From the IMG/VR virus record IMGVR_UViG_3300042521_002893, positions 1 to 64,000 of that record: 64,000 nucleotides of DNA, one strand, 5' to 3'. The position numbers were made by a program, and so were the translations under genes. Below the pieces are notes generated by a model. It was not told where the DNA came from and made no database searches. It saw nothing but the letters and a program-made list of their open reading frames with translations. The stretch's first letter is position 1. Each line of letters opens with the position of its first letter. The DNA is from a virus. Positions 30,800 through 38,716 of the stretch are shown piece after piece.

Positions 30800-32051
30800 C
30801 GTCTTTGTTAATGCTATGAACTATGCCTAGCCCTCCAAGTTTTGTTTGTAGTTGATCATAGCCTCGTAGGGCCATATTTACCTTCCTGACTTGACTAGGT
30901 CCATGATTGATAATTGCTGCCATCACCAAGGCCATACTACCTCGCAAGTCCGTTGATGTTACCACTGCCGAACCTGAGCGTTGACATCCATTGACGATGA
31001 TTTTTCCTGAGTTCCAGGTTATACAATTAGGGTAAAATCTAGATAATTCCTCAAGGTAGGTAGTGCGCTCTGGATAGCGATAGTCAAGGATTAGACTTCT
31101 ACCCTTAGCATACAAAGCTAGAAGCACATAAAAAGGTTGCATATCGGATATGATGCCGGGGTGAGTACCACAGGCTACTTCAAAGGGCTGTAATCCGGAG
31201 GGAGCGATTGACTGTGGCGAAACCCAAACCGAATTAGAGTTTTGGAAGAAATCAAGCCCTATTCTACGGAGGTAGACTAAGGGAATTTCCATTAGATTGA
31301 AGGGAACATTCTCAACTAGAACATTACCACCAGAGATCGCAGATAGGATAATCCAGGTTAAAGCTTCAATGCGATCAGGAATGATAGGAATCGTTGCTCC
31401 CCTTAGCTGCCTAACCCCCTGAATCTCGATTAGACTGGTGCCACTTACCGATATTTGCGCCCCCATTAAGATGAGTAAGTTAATCAGGTTTTCGATTTCG
31501 GGGGTGACATAGGCATTGTAGATTCTTGTAGTTCCCCTAGCAACTACAGCACATAATATGGCATTCTCTGTGCCTCCCACGGTGGATATGGGGAAATGAA
31601 TGTCACCGCCGACGAGCTGACCACTAACCCTAATATGATCTGGCTTTTCTTCTACCTGACACCCTAAGGAGTGCCAGATCATTATGTGTAAGTCATACTT
31701 GCGACTACCAATATTACATCCCCCTGGATAGGGGATATAGGCGTTTCCTTCTCGAATTAATTGACCGGCGGCTAATAAATAGGTCGTTCTAATAGGAAAT
31801 CTATAGTCTTCTAATTCCTGGGGTTTTAGATTGGAACAATTGAAGGATGCAGTCGAATCAAGGCTGACCTTTCCCCCCATTAACTCGATAAACCTTGCCT
31901 TGTATTGAACATCAAGTAGTTGGGTTGGGAAGTTAAGTAGGTTAATGGTTTCGTCCGTAAGCATTGATGCTGCCATCAGGCGGGTGGCAGCGTTTTTTGC
32001 TCCACTAACCCGAACCCTGCCTGAAGGAACCTGTTTGCCTTCAATCTGCAT
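30792..32051 (-). CDS. murA: UDP-N-acetylglucosamine 1-carboxyvinyltransferase-like (MurA-like), 419 aa
   Basis: Adds enolpyruvate from PEP to UDP-GlcNAc, the first committed step of peptidoglycan synthesis. MurA/EPSP-synthase family motifs are present: SGAKNAATRLM at residue 16, the catalytic-loop cysteine in PYPGGCNIGSRKYDLH at about 112, VGGTENAILCAVVA, and SDMQPF, with a late STDLRGSMALVMAA. Length equals cellular MurA. I start at ATG 32051 (MQIEGKQVPSG), matching bacterial MurA N-termini; a GTG at 32075 is alternative. A complete, apparently active MurA is unusual on a phage. It may redirect UDP-GlcNAc or support a modified polymer with the GT2 protein. Confidence 0.85.
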   Translation of the reverse strand: MQIEGKQVPSGRVRVSGAKNAATRLMAASMLTDETINLLNFPTQLLDVQYKARFIELMGGKVSLDSTASFNCSNLKPQELEDYRFPIRTTYLLAAGQLIREGNAYIPYPGGCNIGSRKYDLHIMIWHSLGCQVEEKPDHIRVSGQLVGGDIHFPISTVGGTENAILCAVVARGTTRIYNAYVTPEIENLINLLILMGAQISVSGTSLIEIQGVRQLRGATIPIIPDRIEALTWIILSAISGGNVLVENVPFNLMEIPLVYLRRIGLDFFQNSNSVWVSPQSIAPSGLQPFEVACGTHPGIISDMQPFYVLLALYAKGRSLILDYRYPERTTYLEELSRFYPNCITWNSGKIIVNGCQRSGSAVVTSTDLRGSMALVMAAIINHGPSQVRKVNMALRGYDQLQTKLGGLGIVHSINKDDE

Positions 32052-32106
32052 GGTCAGATCTTTATGATATATCACATACTTATTCCCAACCGAGAGCAGT
32101 TAGCAA

Positions 32107-32153
32107 TTCTACAATTCTAGGATTCGTCTTTCTAACAGAAGGATCGCTTCTTC
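32107..32153. repeat. 47-bp direct repeat, copy 1 (3' end of 91-aa gene)
   Basis: Matches 32444-32490 with one mismatch; covers the last 14 codons and stop of both neighbouring genes. Confidence 0.8.
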
Positions 32154-32384
32154 ATAAAAAGGTGTGGCTGCTGAGGTTTTATCTCTCTTAGTTTTGTACA
32201 TGAGAACACGCAACAGCATAGAGTAGTCTTTTTCTTCTAATTTTTCTACGACTTTTGGTACAGTGGTTTGTATGTAACTATAGTCCCCGTAAAGCATTGA
32301 GGTACTAACAGACTCATCAATTGCTGTTACGACTTTTGCAAGCTTGCTAGGTTGACGCATCAATATCTCAATAATATCAAACAT
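32109..32384 (-). CDS. Hypothetical protein, 91 aa
   Basis: Start at ATG 32384 (MFDIIEILMRQPSKLAK) is uncertain; frame opens at 32423. The last 13 residues, EEAILLLERRILEL, nearly equal the C-terminus of the adjacent 129-aa protein and are encoded by a near-identical 47-bp repeat. Helical. Function unknown. Confidence 0.6.
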   Translation of the reverse strand: MFDIIEILMRQPSKLAKVVTAIDESVSTSMLYGDYSYIQTTVPKVVEKLEEKDYSMLLRVLMYKTKRDKTSAATPFYEEAILLLERRILEL

Positions 32385-32443
32385 TTTTATCACTTCGATA
32401 CAACACAGAGTTAATCCAATCAAAAGAAAATATGGTAGTACCC

Positions 32444-32490
32444 TTCTACAATCCTAGGATTCGTCTTTCTAACAGAAGGATCGCTTCTTC
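32444..32490. repeat. 47-bp direct repeat, copy 2 (3' end of 129-aa gene)
   Basis: Matches 32107-32153 with one mismatch. It suggests recombination or transfer of a C-terminal tag. Confidence 0.8.
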
Positions 32491-32835
32491 TTGTGTAGCA
32501 ACGGTTTCAACAGAATCACACCACATCAACATATTTTCTTGGTGACCTACGTTGATGACCGGAATGTTAGCACCTATGGCGATACCAACTTCAACAAACT
32601 TGCCACCAGGGATATAGCGATCTGTAGCCAAGTGAATTAAAAGATCAGATCTCAGAACATCGTCTCTATCCATATTAGCTATACGATGACGATCTTCTAC
32701 ACTATACGTCAGTGTACGACGAAAAGGTTCATCTAACCACTTTGCCGTAATTTCATATCCTTTTTCGACTAACAGATCGCGTAAAGCTTTGCATTCGTCT
32801 ATATTACAACCGGCAATGTAACACTCGATAGCCAT
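32446..32835 (-). CDS. Nucleoside 2-deoxyribosyltransferase-like protein, 129 aa
   Basis: Rossmann-like small protein with CYIAGC at the N-terminus, RIANMDRDDVLRSDLLIHL at about 55-75 and GGKFVEVGIAIGANIPVINVG at about 88-108, the pattern of the nucleoside deoxyribosyltransferase / DUF4406 clan (DxxD...SD, GGxxxExGxA). Such enzymes transfer deoxyribose between bases. The extra C-terminal EEAILLLERRILGL tag is shared with the neighbouring gene. Activity not proven. Confidence 0.7.
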   Translation of the reverse strand: MAIECYIAGCNIDECKALRDLLVEKGYEITAKWLDEPFRRTLTYSVEDRHRIANMDRDDVLRSDLLIHLATDRYIPGGKFVEVGIAIGANIPVINVGHQENMLMWCDSVETVATQEEAILLLERRILGL

Positions 32836-32868
32836 TGGTACTATTCCTCTAAGTATTAGTGATAAACT

Positions 32869-33150
32869 ATGGACATCGTATATGTACTAACTACAGGGGA
32901 CGATCGCTACAAGGTAGGAAAAACTACAGAGAGCGGGTTCAAAAAAAGATTACAAAATCTACAAACAGGAAATGATAAGGATCTAGTGTTATTCGCCTTT
33001 AATTGTGCAATCGATGGTTTATATTTAGAGAAACGATTGAAATACAAATATCGACAAAACAAAATTAAAGGCGAATGGTTCGTTTTGAAAGATCGCACAT
33101 TAACTGATTTCATGGACACTTTGAAACGGTTAGATTTTATAATTGTATAA
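32869..33150 (+). CDS. GIY-YIG-like nuclease domain protein (T5orf172/MUG113 type), 93 aa
   Basis: DIVYVLTTGDDRYKVGKTTESGFKKRLQNLQTGNDKDLVLF, a single Glu in LYLEKRLKYKYRQNKIKGEWFVL: this is the compact T5orf172/MUG113 form of GIY-YIG (Y..L, K.GKT, R...LQTG, E, GEWF). It is rightward, divergent from the 129-aa gene and convergent with 33160. May be a small nicking/homing-type nuclease. Confidence 0.75.
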   Translation: MDIVYVLTTGDDRYKVGKTTESGFKKRLQNLQTGNDKDLVLFAFNCAIDGLYLEKRLKYKYRQNKIKGEWFVLKDRTLTDFMDTLKRLDFIIV

Positions 33151-33159
33151 AGTAACATC

Positions 33160-33408
33160 TCAATTAAGATGTGCCATCCGTTCTAGATCCAATCTGTTAA
33201 ACACTTGCACAGCGAAAGTTTTAAGAGACTCTTCTGTATATCCTTGTTCAATAGCGGCGTTAACACAGATATCCCATGTTGGCGAGAACGTATCAAACAT
33301 GATCTGTTTAGCCTGTGCGATCGTTTCAGGAGGAACGTCATCGTGCTCTTTGAAGCGATCTGTAATTAGAACATCAATGATTTCTGTCAATAGTTGTTCA
33401 TATTTCAT
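33160..33408 (-). CDS. Hypothetical helical protein, 82 aa
   Basis: Unknown. MKYEQLLTEIIDVLITDRFKEHDDVPPETIAQAKQIMFD; all helical and acidic. Seven nt from the SSB-like gene, so probably cotranscribed with it. Confidence 0.65.
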   Translation of the reverse strand: MKYEQLLTEIIDVLITDRFKEHDDVPPETIAQAKQIMFDTFSPTWDICVNAAIEQGYTEESLKTFAVQVFNRLDLERMAHLN

Positions 33409-33415
33409 TGTTGGT

Positions 33416-33733
33416 TTATCCCTTTATGTCGAGGACGATATCGGTTGCTGTAAGTCGTAGACCGGCGTAAGGCTGATCATCGTATTCGCTGATATAAGGC
33501 GAAGGTTCGATAAAACCAGTGACAATAATCAGTGATCCTTCTCTAATATGAGGGACCGTGTGTGATGCAAGAGAATCGTTCCAGATTATAACCCTCACGA
33601 CAAAGGAACCTTCTTTGTGTCTGTTGTCCACATCGATAACAATTTCGACGTGATCGCTAGTTCTAGTATCAATAGAGATAACACTACCAGCCAATGTACA
33701 AACATTGAGTCCGCGACTAGACATCAAAGACAC
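33416..33733 (-). CDS. OB-fold single-stranded DNA-binding-like protein, 105 aa
   Basis: LAGSVISIDTRTSDHVEIVIDVDNRHKEGSFVVRVIIWND, then VPHIREGSLIIVTGFIEPSPYIS...YAGLRLTATDIVLDI: this matches bacterial SSB order (strand, NRxx...F..V..W, L.KG..v.v.G.l..., ...l.a..v..l). It lacks the flexible acidic tail of cellular SSB. Likely coats ssDNA in phage replication. Confidence 0.8.
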   Translation of the reverse strand: MSLMSSRGLNVCTLAGSVISIDTRTSDHVEIVIDVDNRHKEGSFVVRVIIWNDSLASHTVPHIREGSLIIVTGFIEPSPYISEYDDQPYAGLRLTATDIVLDIKG

Positions 33734-33741
33734 TCCTTTGG

Positions 33742-34095
33742 TTAGACGTTAAGAAAAAGATCTGACAATTCTTCTAATTTTTCAAAAACCTTTTCTCTAT
33801 TGCCATCACATTCATCCCAGGCTAGAGAAAACAATTCTTCTCGTTCTGGATGATCTGCGATCTTTGGTAGCTCTCTGAAAACATCAAACTTGAATTTTAT
33901 GTGTACTTCAGCGTGGGCTTTGTCTTTAGCGTTATAATAAGCGGTTTTGTTTTCAACGATCGCAGCTTCGATATCGTACAGATGATTCTTAAGTGCGATC
34001 TTTCTCTCACGAAGATACGACAATTCTCTTACCAATGGCATTGTGTATTCGTCTAAAAGCGTATCGGTTAAAGTCTTGTACTGTTCAAAATCCAT
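33742..34095 (-). CDS. Hypothetical coiled-coil protein, 117 aa
   Basis: Unknown. Helical throughout: LSYLRERKIALKNHLYDIEAAIVENKTAYYNAKDKAHAEV followed by FRELPKIADHPEREELFSLAW. AAGGAGAA supports the ATG. Adjacent to the SSB-like gene, hence possibly replication-related. Confidence 0.65.
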   Translation of the reverse strand: MDFEQYKTLTDTLLDEYTMPLVRELSYLRERKIALKNHLYDIEAAIVENKTAYYNAKDKAHAEVHIKFKFDVFRELPKIADHPEREELFSLAWDECDGNREKVFEKLEELSDLFLNV

Positions 34096-34135
34096 GGTGA
34101 ATTCTCCTTTTTTAGATATTTACGTTATTAAAGAA

Positions 34136-34567
34136 TTAGACGTGTTCTTTAACTAGGGAAATATACTTCTCTTCGACATAGAAGAGTTCATCGATTAATG
34201 GTTCATTACAAAGATCGCGTGTTAAGACCACTTCATAATATACGCCCACACTAGAAAGATCTGGTTCTCGATGTTGCAAACACACCTCCACAATTGACCC
34301 ATATCCTTGTACAGGTGGTGAATATACTTTAACTAGATCACCTTCCTTGAACTTGGAATTATTTAAGATGGCTTCGTGTGTTCTGATCTCAGTTTGCGAT
34401 AGACAGGACAGGAATCTCAGTAAGAGTTCGGTATGATCGCTAACAAGTCTCTGTTCCTCGTTAATAAGTTTCTGTTGATCCGCGTCTTGGGTAAGGCGTA
34501 TATAATCCAGTGGGAACTTAAACAAGAGTTCTTGTAACTCGTTTAATTGCTCTGCTAGTGGACTCAT
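34136..34567 (-). CDS. Hypothetical protein, 143 aa
   Basis: Start at ATG 34567 (MSPLAEQLNELQELLFKF) with AAAGGAGA upstream. Helical first 80 residues, then FKEGDLVKVYSPPVQGYGSIVEVCLQH..., a possible KOW/SH3-like barrel, as in 11600-11974. Unknown. Confidence 0.65.
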   Translation of the reverse strand: MSPLAEQLNELQELLFKFPLDYIRLTQDADQQKLINEEQRLVSDHTELLLRFLSCLSQTEIRTHEAILNNSKFKEGDLVKVYSPPVQGYGSIVEVCLQHREPDLSSVGVYYEVVLTRDLCNEPLIDELFYVEEKYISLVKEHV

Positions 34568-34630
34568 GGTGGTCTCCTTTTGGTTGTATGTGGTCATTAT
34601 ATGTCGTCGATGGATAGTTGTCGAGGATCG

Positions 34631-34987
34631 TTAAGAACGAAACTCTCTATACACATTGAGCACCAGCCCATCCACAAGGCCGTAATCGGTACATTGATCG
34701 CATTCTACCATAAACAGTACGGGATCTTCGCTGAGGCACGTTACAAGGCCGTATGTCTGGGCTAGGAGGGTTTCTCCATCTACTAACTCATTCTCTTCTG
34801 CTCCAATGACATCATTAGATGAGAGAATAGGAGCACCTACAGGGAAGAAACATTCATAGTCATCTTCTGTTTCTACAAAGTCAAATACATCTTCTAGTAT
34901 TTCAGTTAGATGATCAAAATCTTCAGGAACATCGTATAGCTCATGTTGAGCCACACATGGTAGTCGAAGTACTTTAGATATATCCAT
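34631..34987 (-). CDS. Hypothetical acidic protein, 118 aa
   Basis: Unknown. DVPEDFDHLTEILEDVFDFVETEDDYECFFPVGAP; ends CTDYGLVDGLVLNVYREFRS. It is the first gene of the leftward block next to the divergent region and behind a promoter at 35014-35042, so it is probably among the earliest expressed genes. Confidence 0.65.
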   Translation of the reverse strand: MDISKVLRLPCVAQHELYDVPEDFDHLTEILEDVFDFVETEDDYECFFPVGAPILSSNDVIGAEENELVDGETLLAQTYGLVTCLSEDPVLFMVECDQCTDYGLVDGLVLNVYREFRS

Positions 34988-35013
34988 CTTAGGTTGTTTG
35001 CATAGACGATCTC

Positions 35014-35065
35014 ATCATAGCACGAAAATGGTGAGGTGTATAGAGAAGGAACGATCGCGATCGTT
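35014..35065 (-). promoter_or_regulatory. Leftward promoter with palindromic operator
   Basis: Minus-strand TATACA (35037-35042), 17 nt, TATGAT (35014-35019). A perfect palindrome AACGATCGCGATCGTT (35050-35065) lies just upstream. Confidence 0.6.
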
Positions 35066-35116
35066 TTGATCAGATATGAGTATATGTACTCAGATCGTCT
35101 AATTTGAGTGAATTTC

Positions 35117-35165
35117 ATTTTGACCAATCGATCAGGTCAATTTGGTCCAATCGATTAGTCAAAAT
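35117..35165. repeat. Binding-site-like inverted repeat related to 7.4-7.6 kb cluster
   Basis: ATTTTGACCAATCGAT (35117-35132) and ATCGATTAGTCAAAAT (35150-35165), one mismatch, flank GGTCAATTTGGTCC. Same units as at 7464-7570. Confidence 0.75.
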
Positions 35166-35541
35166 GGAAAAGGATGAACGATAACTCTTTTTTACCTGTG
35201 ATTCTTATAGACATTAATTTTTATCAAAATGTGGTTTTTCTTTAACGAGAGAATGCGGGTCTCAGCGAGTTGAGTATTAATTTTCTATCGTTTTTCACTC
35301 TTTTCTGTTAAATCACTATGATCCATATATATCAATGGTTTCAACGTCCCCCATTATAAGTATCCCTTGATTCTTTCTCGCATTCTCTGATCGCTATAAC
35401 TATTGATGTACATGGGTTTGAGCCTTATCCTTTTCAAAATTGAAGAAAATCGTGGGTACCTATAAAATCGTGTGAAATCGTAAAAACAGTGCGTTTTTAA
35501 CCTGTAAATGTTGATATATGTGTAGGTATATATACTTAATA

Positions 35542-35734
35542 CCCCCAATCATCCAAGATGCCAGAGAGAGCCCTCGCCTTTTACTCTCGATTTGGACAAA
35601 AAAACGCGATCGCTATAGTATATATAGTAACTGCGTTTTTTTGTCCATTTTCGATCTTAATAACGCGATCGCACTTGTATGTTCTTTCAAAACTAGAGAT
35701 CAGGTGCGCTTCTGGCATCTTGGATGATTGGGGG
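35542..35734. repeat. Nested inverted repeats upstream of the replication genes
   Basis: Outer arms: 24-bp perfect (35542-35565 and 35711-35734), containing AATCATCCAAGATGCCAGA. Inner arms: GGACAAAAAAACGC (35594-35607) and its complement (35633-35646). The inner loop has CTATAGTATATATAG. Two HIP1 cores lie inside. Confidence 0.9.
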
Positions 35735-35834
35735 GATCTTTTGATAATATACTGATCGGTTAATACACCATGTATTTTATGTACTCAAAAGTGAATAATC
35801 GTTTATAATGAGTTACTAATACACTTAATTCAAG

Positions 35835-36044
35835 GTGATTCAGATGAAACAAGTCATGAGAGAGATGAAAAGAGGTGCGTATCGTACTTTTTCAGAGAAA
35901 ACACCTAAAGTCACCTATCCGCTTTTGATGACTGAAGCCGAAAAACAAGAACTATATGATCTGTCAGTAAAGATGGGTTGCACAATGGCTAACGTTATTC
36001 GTATGGGATTGGATTTGGTTAAAGAGAGAGAAGCAAATAGTTAA
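35835..36044 (+). CDS. Ribbon-helix-helix (CopG-like) regulator, 69 aa
   Basis: A strand (KVTYPLLMT) followed by two helices (EAEKQELYDLSVKMGC and TMANVIRMGLDLVKE) fits CopG/Arc-type RHH proteins; TYPLLMT would be the DNA-contacting strand. It sits just downstream of the inverted-repeat region and 32 nt upstream of the primase-helicase gene, the position of plasmid copy-control or replication regulators. The N-terminal basic tail is extra. TATAAT box at 35804-35809. The ATG preceded by AAGGTGATT is at 35844, giving 66 aa; an in-frame ATA/ATG upstream at 35835 is less likely. Confidence 0.75.
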   Translation: MIQMKQVMREMKRGAYRTFSEKTPKVTYPLLMTEAEKQELYDLSVKMGCTMANVIRMGLDLVKEREANS

Positions 36045-36076
36045 TTATCAATAGAACACATTGGATCCATATAATT

Positions 36077-38683
36077 ATGAAAGACAGAGTTAGATTTTGT
36101 GTAGACCCTCAGAAATTCAGCGATCGTCCTCCTAAAGGGAAGGGAAAAGGATCTCCTGCACCTGCGATCGCAAAAAGAATATTCAATTATGAGGTTGAAA
36201 AGAGTTGGGAAGAATTAGCTGATCTCATCGTTGAGGGACATAGTGTTTTACCTATGATCACTGACGGCAAAGGATGTGAGAAAGACAACTGGTTGTATCA
36301 ACGAATTTTTGAAGTCGATTTCGAGTGTAAGTTACCTGCTGATATATTCAAAGAGAGACTTGACTTTTATCATCTTCCTTGGAAATTCTTTTATAGTACG
36401 TTCTCTCATACTGGTAGCGATCCAAGATTTAGGATCATTTTCGATTTAGGTGATGCCGCTACATCTATGGAAGTGGCTGATTCTATCCAATTTTTACTGG
36501 CTAAATTCTTGTTTCCTGAATCTGATAAGCAGTGTTCAAACTGTAATCGTTGGTATTATGGTGGTAAAGAGATACTATATCCCAATTTTGATTCTCGTTC
36601 CTTAACATATACTGAACTTGAAGCTGCTGCGCGTAATCATCAAGTTGCTATCAGTGGACATTCAACGAAGGCTAAGAACAGAGTCTCTAAAGATACGATC
36701 GCAGAACTTTTACAATTTCAACATACTGAAGCCGATATCGAACTTATTAGAGGCGTTGACTTTGGAGAATTATCTGATAAGCTCACAATATTAAAGAGTT
36801 TTAAGATGGGCGGATTCATTCGTTCGACGGAGGAGTATAATGCTGGAGCGCGTCTAACCTATCCCGAACTATTTGGTATTGCTACCAATCTTCAGTGTAT
36901 TGAAGGTGGTATAGTGTGGATGAGACAGGTGATGGATGCCACTGGTACCTATGAGAGTAAACATTATGCAGTTCTCTCTTCTATCAAGGGTCGTGATTAT
37001 AATCCTTCTCGCTTAGAGAATTTTAGTCCTTTTGAGGAAGATTGGGAATATAAGAATATTCTTCAGGCTACCTACTCAAATCAGTACTCCGAACCTGTTC
37101 CTGTGGCAAACTATGTAAGAAAGGCGTTTCAATTAAAGGATGCAGAAAGAAAAATGAAACATGAATTTTTGAAGGCTTGTGAATCTAATGACACTAAAGT
37201 TTATGTTTTCAATTGTGCTACTGGATTAGGCAAGAGCACATTGTTAATAGATTCTTTCAACGATACTCATGAACCTGTAGCTTATGCTTTTCCTACTCAT
37301 GCTCTTAAAGATGAATTAGGTAAAAAGATTGGTATTCCTTCGTTTGATGATCTTTTAGCGATCGAACCAATCAAACGGAACAGTATTTTGTTCAATTTAC
37401 CTGTATACGTTACTCCTAAACTACCTGATTGTATCCCTGAAGATCTTGCCTCAGAGCTTGAGTATTATTATTCTGTCGGTCTTTACCAAGTTGCTCAAAA
37501 TAAGATCGCAGCGCTTAGAAAGGATACCTCTAACAGTCCTGAAGTCTTAAACGCTTTGGATTTGTATTTTCAGGCCAATAGTCTGACCTATGGACAAAAT
37601 CACAAATCTGTGTGGACTACCCACGCTAAGATGTTCACGAAGAATCAAAAAGACGGTAAATATCCTTTTGGTCATTGTAAAACTATTATCTGTGATGAAG
37701 ATATTTTAAATGTCATTATTCCTTCTCATTATGTAACCCGTGAAGATCTTTATCGACTTGAGAACTTGGTGGACACTGAAGGTTCTCAACAACTTAAAAG
37801 AGATTTTCTCCCTGTAATCAAGGAATATCAAACGTACATTAACAAGCGCCTGAAGACCGTTGAGACCATCAGAGTCAATCTGAGTGATACACTAAGCGAG
37901 TTGATTAGTTTAGTTGCTGCTGCCCCTTCTGGACACTTCTCAGGCAACATTTTAGATCTGTTCCGTATGAAGGGCTTCTACGTTAATGATGACAAGTTTG
38001 AAGGTAAGATGCACTATGCCCATAAGAAAGATATTCCTACAGATCGCAAAATTATTATTCTTTCCGCTACCGCTGATGAACATATTTATCGCGAACTATT
38101 TGGCGATCGCTTAGAATTTATCGATATTTCCAATGTCGTGCCTGTAGGCAACTTGGTCCAGGATATGTCTAACTCCTGTAGCAAATCTAGTCTAAATGTT
38201 CCCAATACCATAAACAAAGTGGTTGATAAAGCCGGAGATTTACCTACTATCACATTCAAAGATTTTAGACATAAATTTAAGAATCCTGCTGACTCCTATT
38301 TCGGTAATTGTGCAGGATATGATTCTTTGAATGGAAATAGTATCAACGTGGTAGGCACTCCCTATCCTTCTCCCAATCAGGTTTTCATTATTGCTGCTGC
38401 AATGGGTTTAGACTATTTGACGGCGGACCATGTTAATACCACGACTCTTGTGATCAATCGAAACGGATATAGATTCAAATTAAACACATTTGAAGATCCA
38501 AACCTTCAAGCTATTCAATGTGCATTAATCGAATCTAATCTTATTCAAGCGATCGGACGATCTCGTATTCTTAGAAACGATTGTACGGTTTATCTTTACA
38601 GTGGATATCCTATTCCTTCCTATAAAGAAACCGACGTTGAGATTGTATACTTTGGAGACAACAGCGAATCAAACGAACTGTGA
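36077..38683 (+). CDS. Primase-polymerase/helicase fusion replication protein, 868 aa
   Basis: N-terminal part resembles archaeo-eukaryotic primases: EVDFE (D81, E83) as metal motif I, STFSHTGSDPRFRIIF at 107-122 as the SxH motif II with arginines, and SDKQCSNCNRWYYGG at 149-163 as motif III. The C-terminal part is an SF2-type helicase: NCATGLGKSTLL (Walker A, about 380), IICDEDILNVI (motif II, about 538), ILSATADEHIYREL (motif III, about 660), and LIQAIGRSR (motif VI, about 823). Such PrimPol-helicases start and unwind replication in phages and plasmids. No other replicase is seen in the window. Confidence 0.8.
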   Translation: MKDRVRFCVDPQKFSDRPPKGKGKGSPAPAIAKRIFNYEVEKSWEELADLIVEGHSVLPMITDGKGCEKDNWLYQRIFEVDFECKLPADIFKERLDFYHLPWKFFYSTFSHTGSDPRFRIIFDLGDAATSMEVADSIQFLLAKFLFPESDKQCSNCNRWYYGGKEILYPNFDSRSLTYTELEAAARNHQVAISGHSTKAKNRVSKDTIAELLQFQHTEADIELIRGVDFGELSDKLTILKSFKMGGFIRSTEEYNAGARLTYPELFGIATNLQCIEGGIVWMRQVMDATGTYESKHYAVLSSIKGRDYNPSRLENFSPFEEDWEYKNILQATYSNQYSEPVPVANYVRKAFQLKDAERKMKHEFLKACESNDTKVYVFNCATGLGKSTLLIDSFNDTHEPVAYAFPTHALKDELGKKIGIPSFDDLLAIEPIKRNSILFNLPVYVTPKLPDCIPEDLASELEYYYSVGLYQVAQNKIAALRKDTSNSPEVLNALDLYFQANSLTYGQNHKSVWTTHAKMFTKNQKDGKYPFGHCKTIICDEDILNVIIPSHYVTREDLYRLENLVDTEGSQQLKRDFLPVIKEYQTYINKRLKTVETIRVNLSDTLSELISLVAAAPSGHFSGNILDLFRMKGFYVNDDKFEGKMHYAHKKDIPTDRKIIILSATADEHIYRELFGDRLEFIDISNVVPVGNLVQDMSNSCSKSSLNVPNTINKVVDKAGDLPTITFKDFRHKFKNPADSYFGNCAGYDSLNGNSINVVGTPYPSPNQVFIIAAAMGLDYLTADHVNTTTLVINRNGYRFKLNTFEDPNLQAIQCALIESNLIQAIGRSRILRNDCTVYLYSGYPIPSYKETDVEIVYFGDNSESNEL

Positions 38684-38716
38684 TATACTCTATCCATCGC
38701 ACATTAAAGGACGTTT

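Larger units (their letters stand above)
34988..35834. other. Divergent non-coding region with inverted repeats
   Basis: About 850 bp without a credible gene at the switch from leftward to rightward transcription. It holds GAGTA-TATG-TACTC (35078-35091), a TTGGTCC/GGTCAA repeat group (35117-35165), a nested pair of inverted repeats (35542-35734), HIP1 cores and AT-rich DNA. These are typical of replication origins or regulatory switch regions. Confidence 0.65.

Noticed and set aside
35354-35755. Several open frames in the divergent region
   Set aside because: They cross perfect inverted repeats and HIP1 palindromes and read as low-complexity Tyr/Ile/Arg-rich peptides with no ribosome site.
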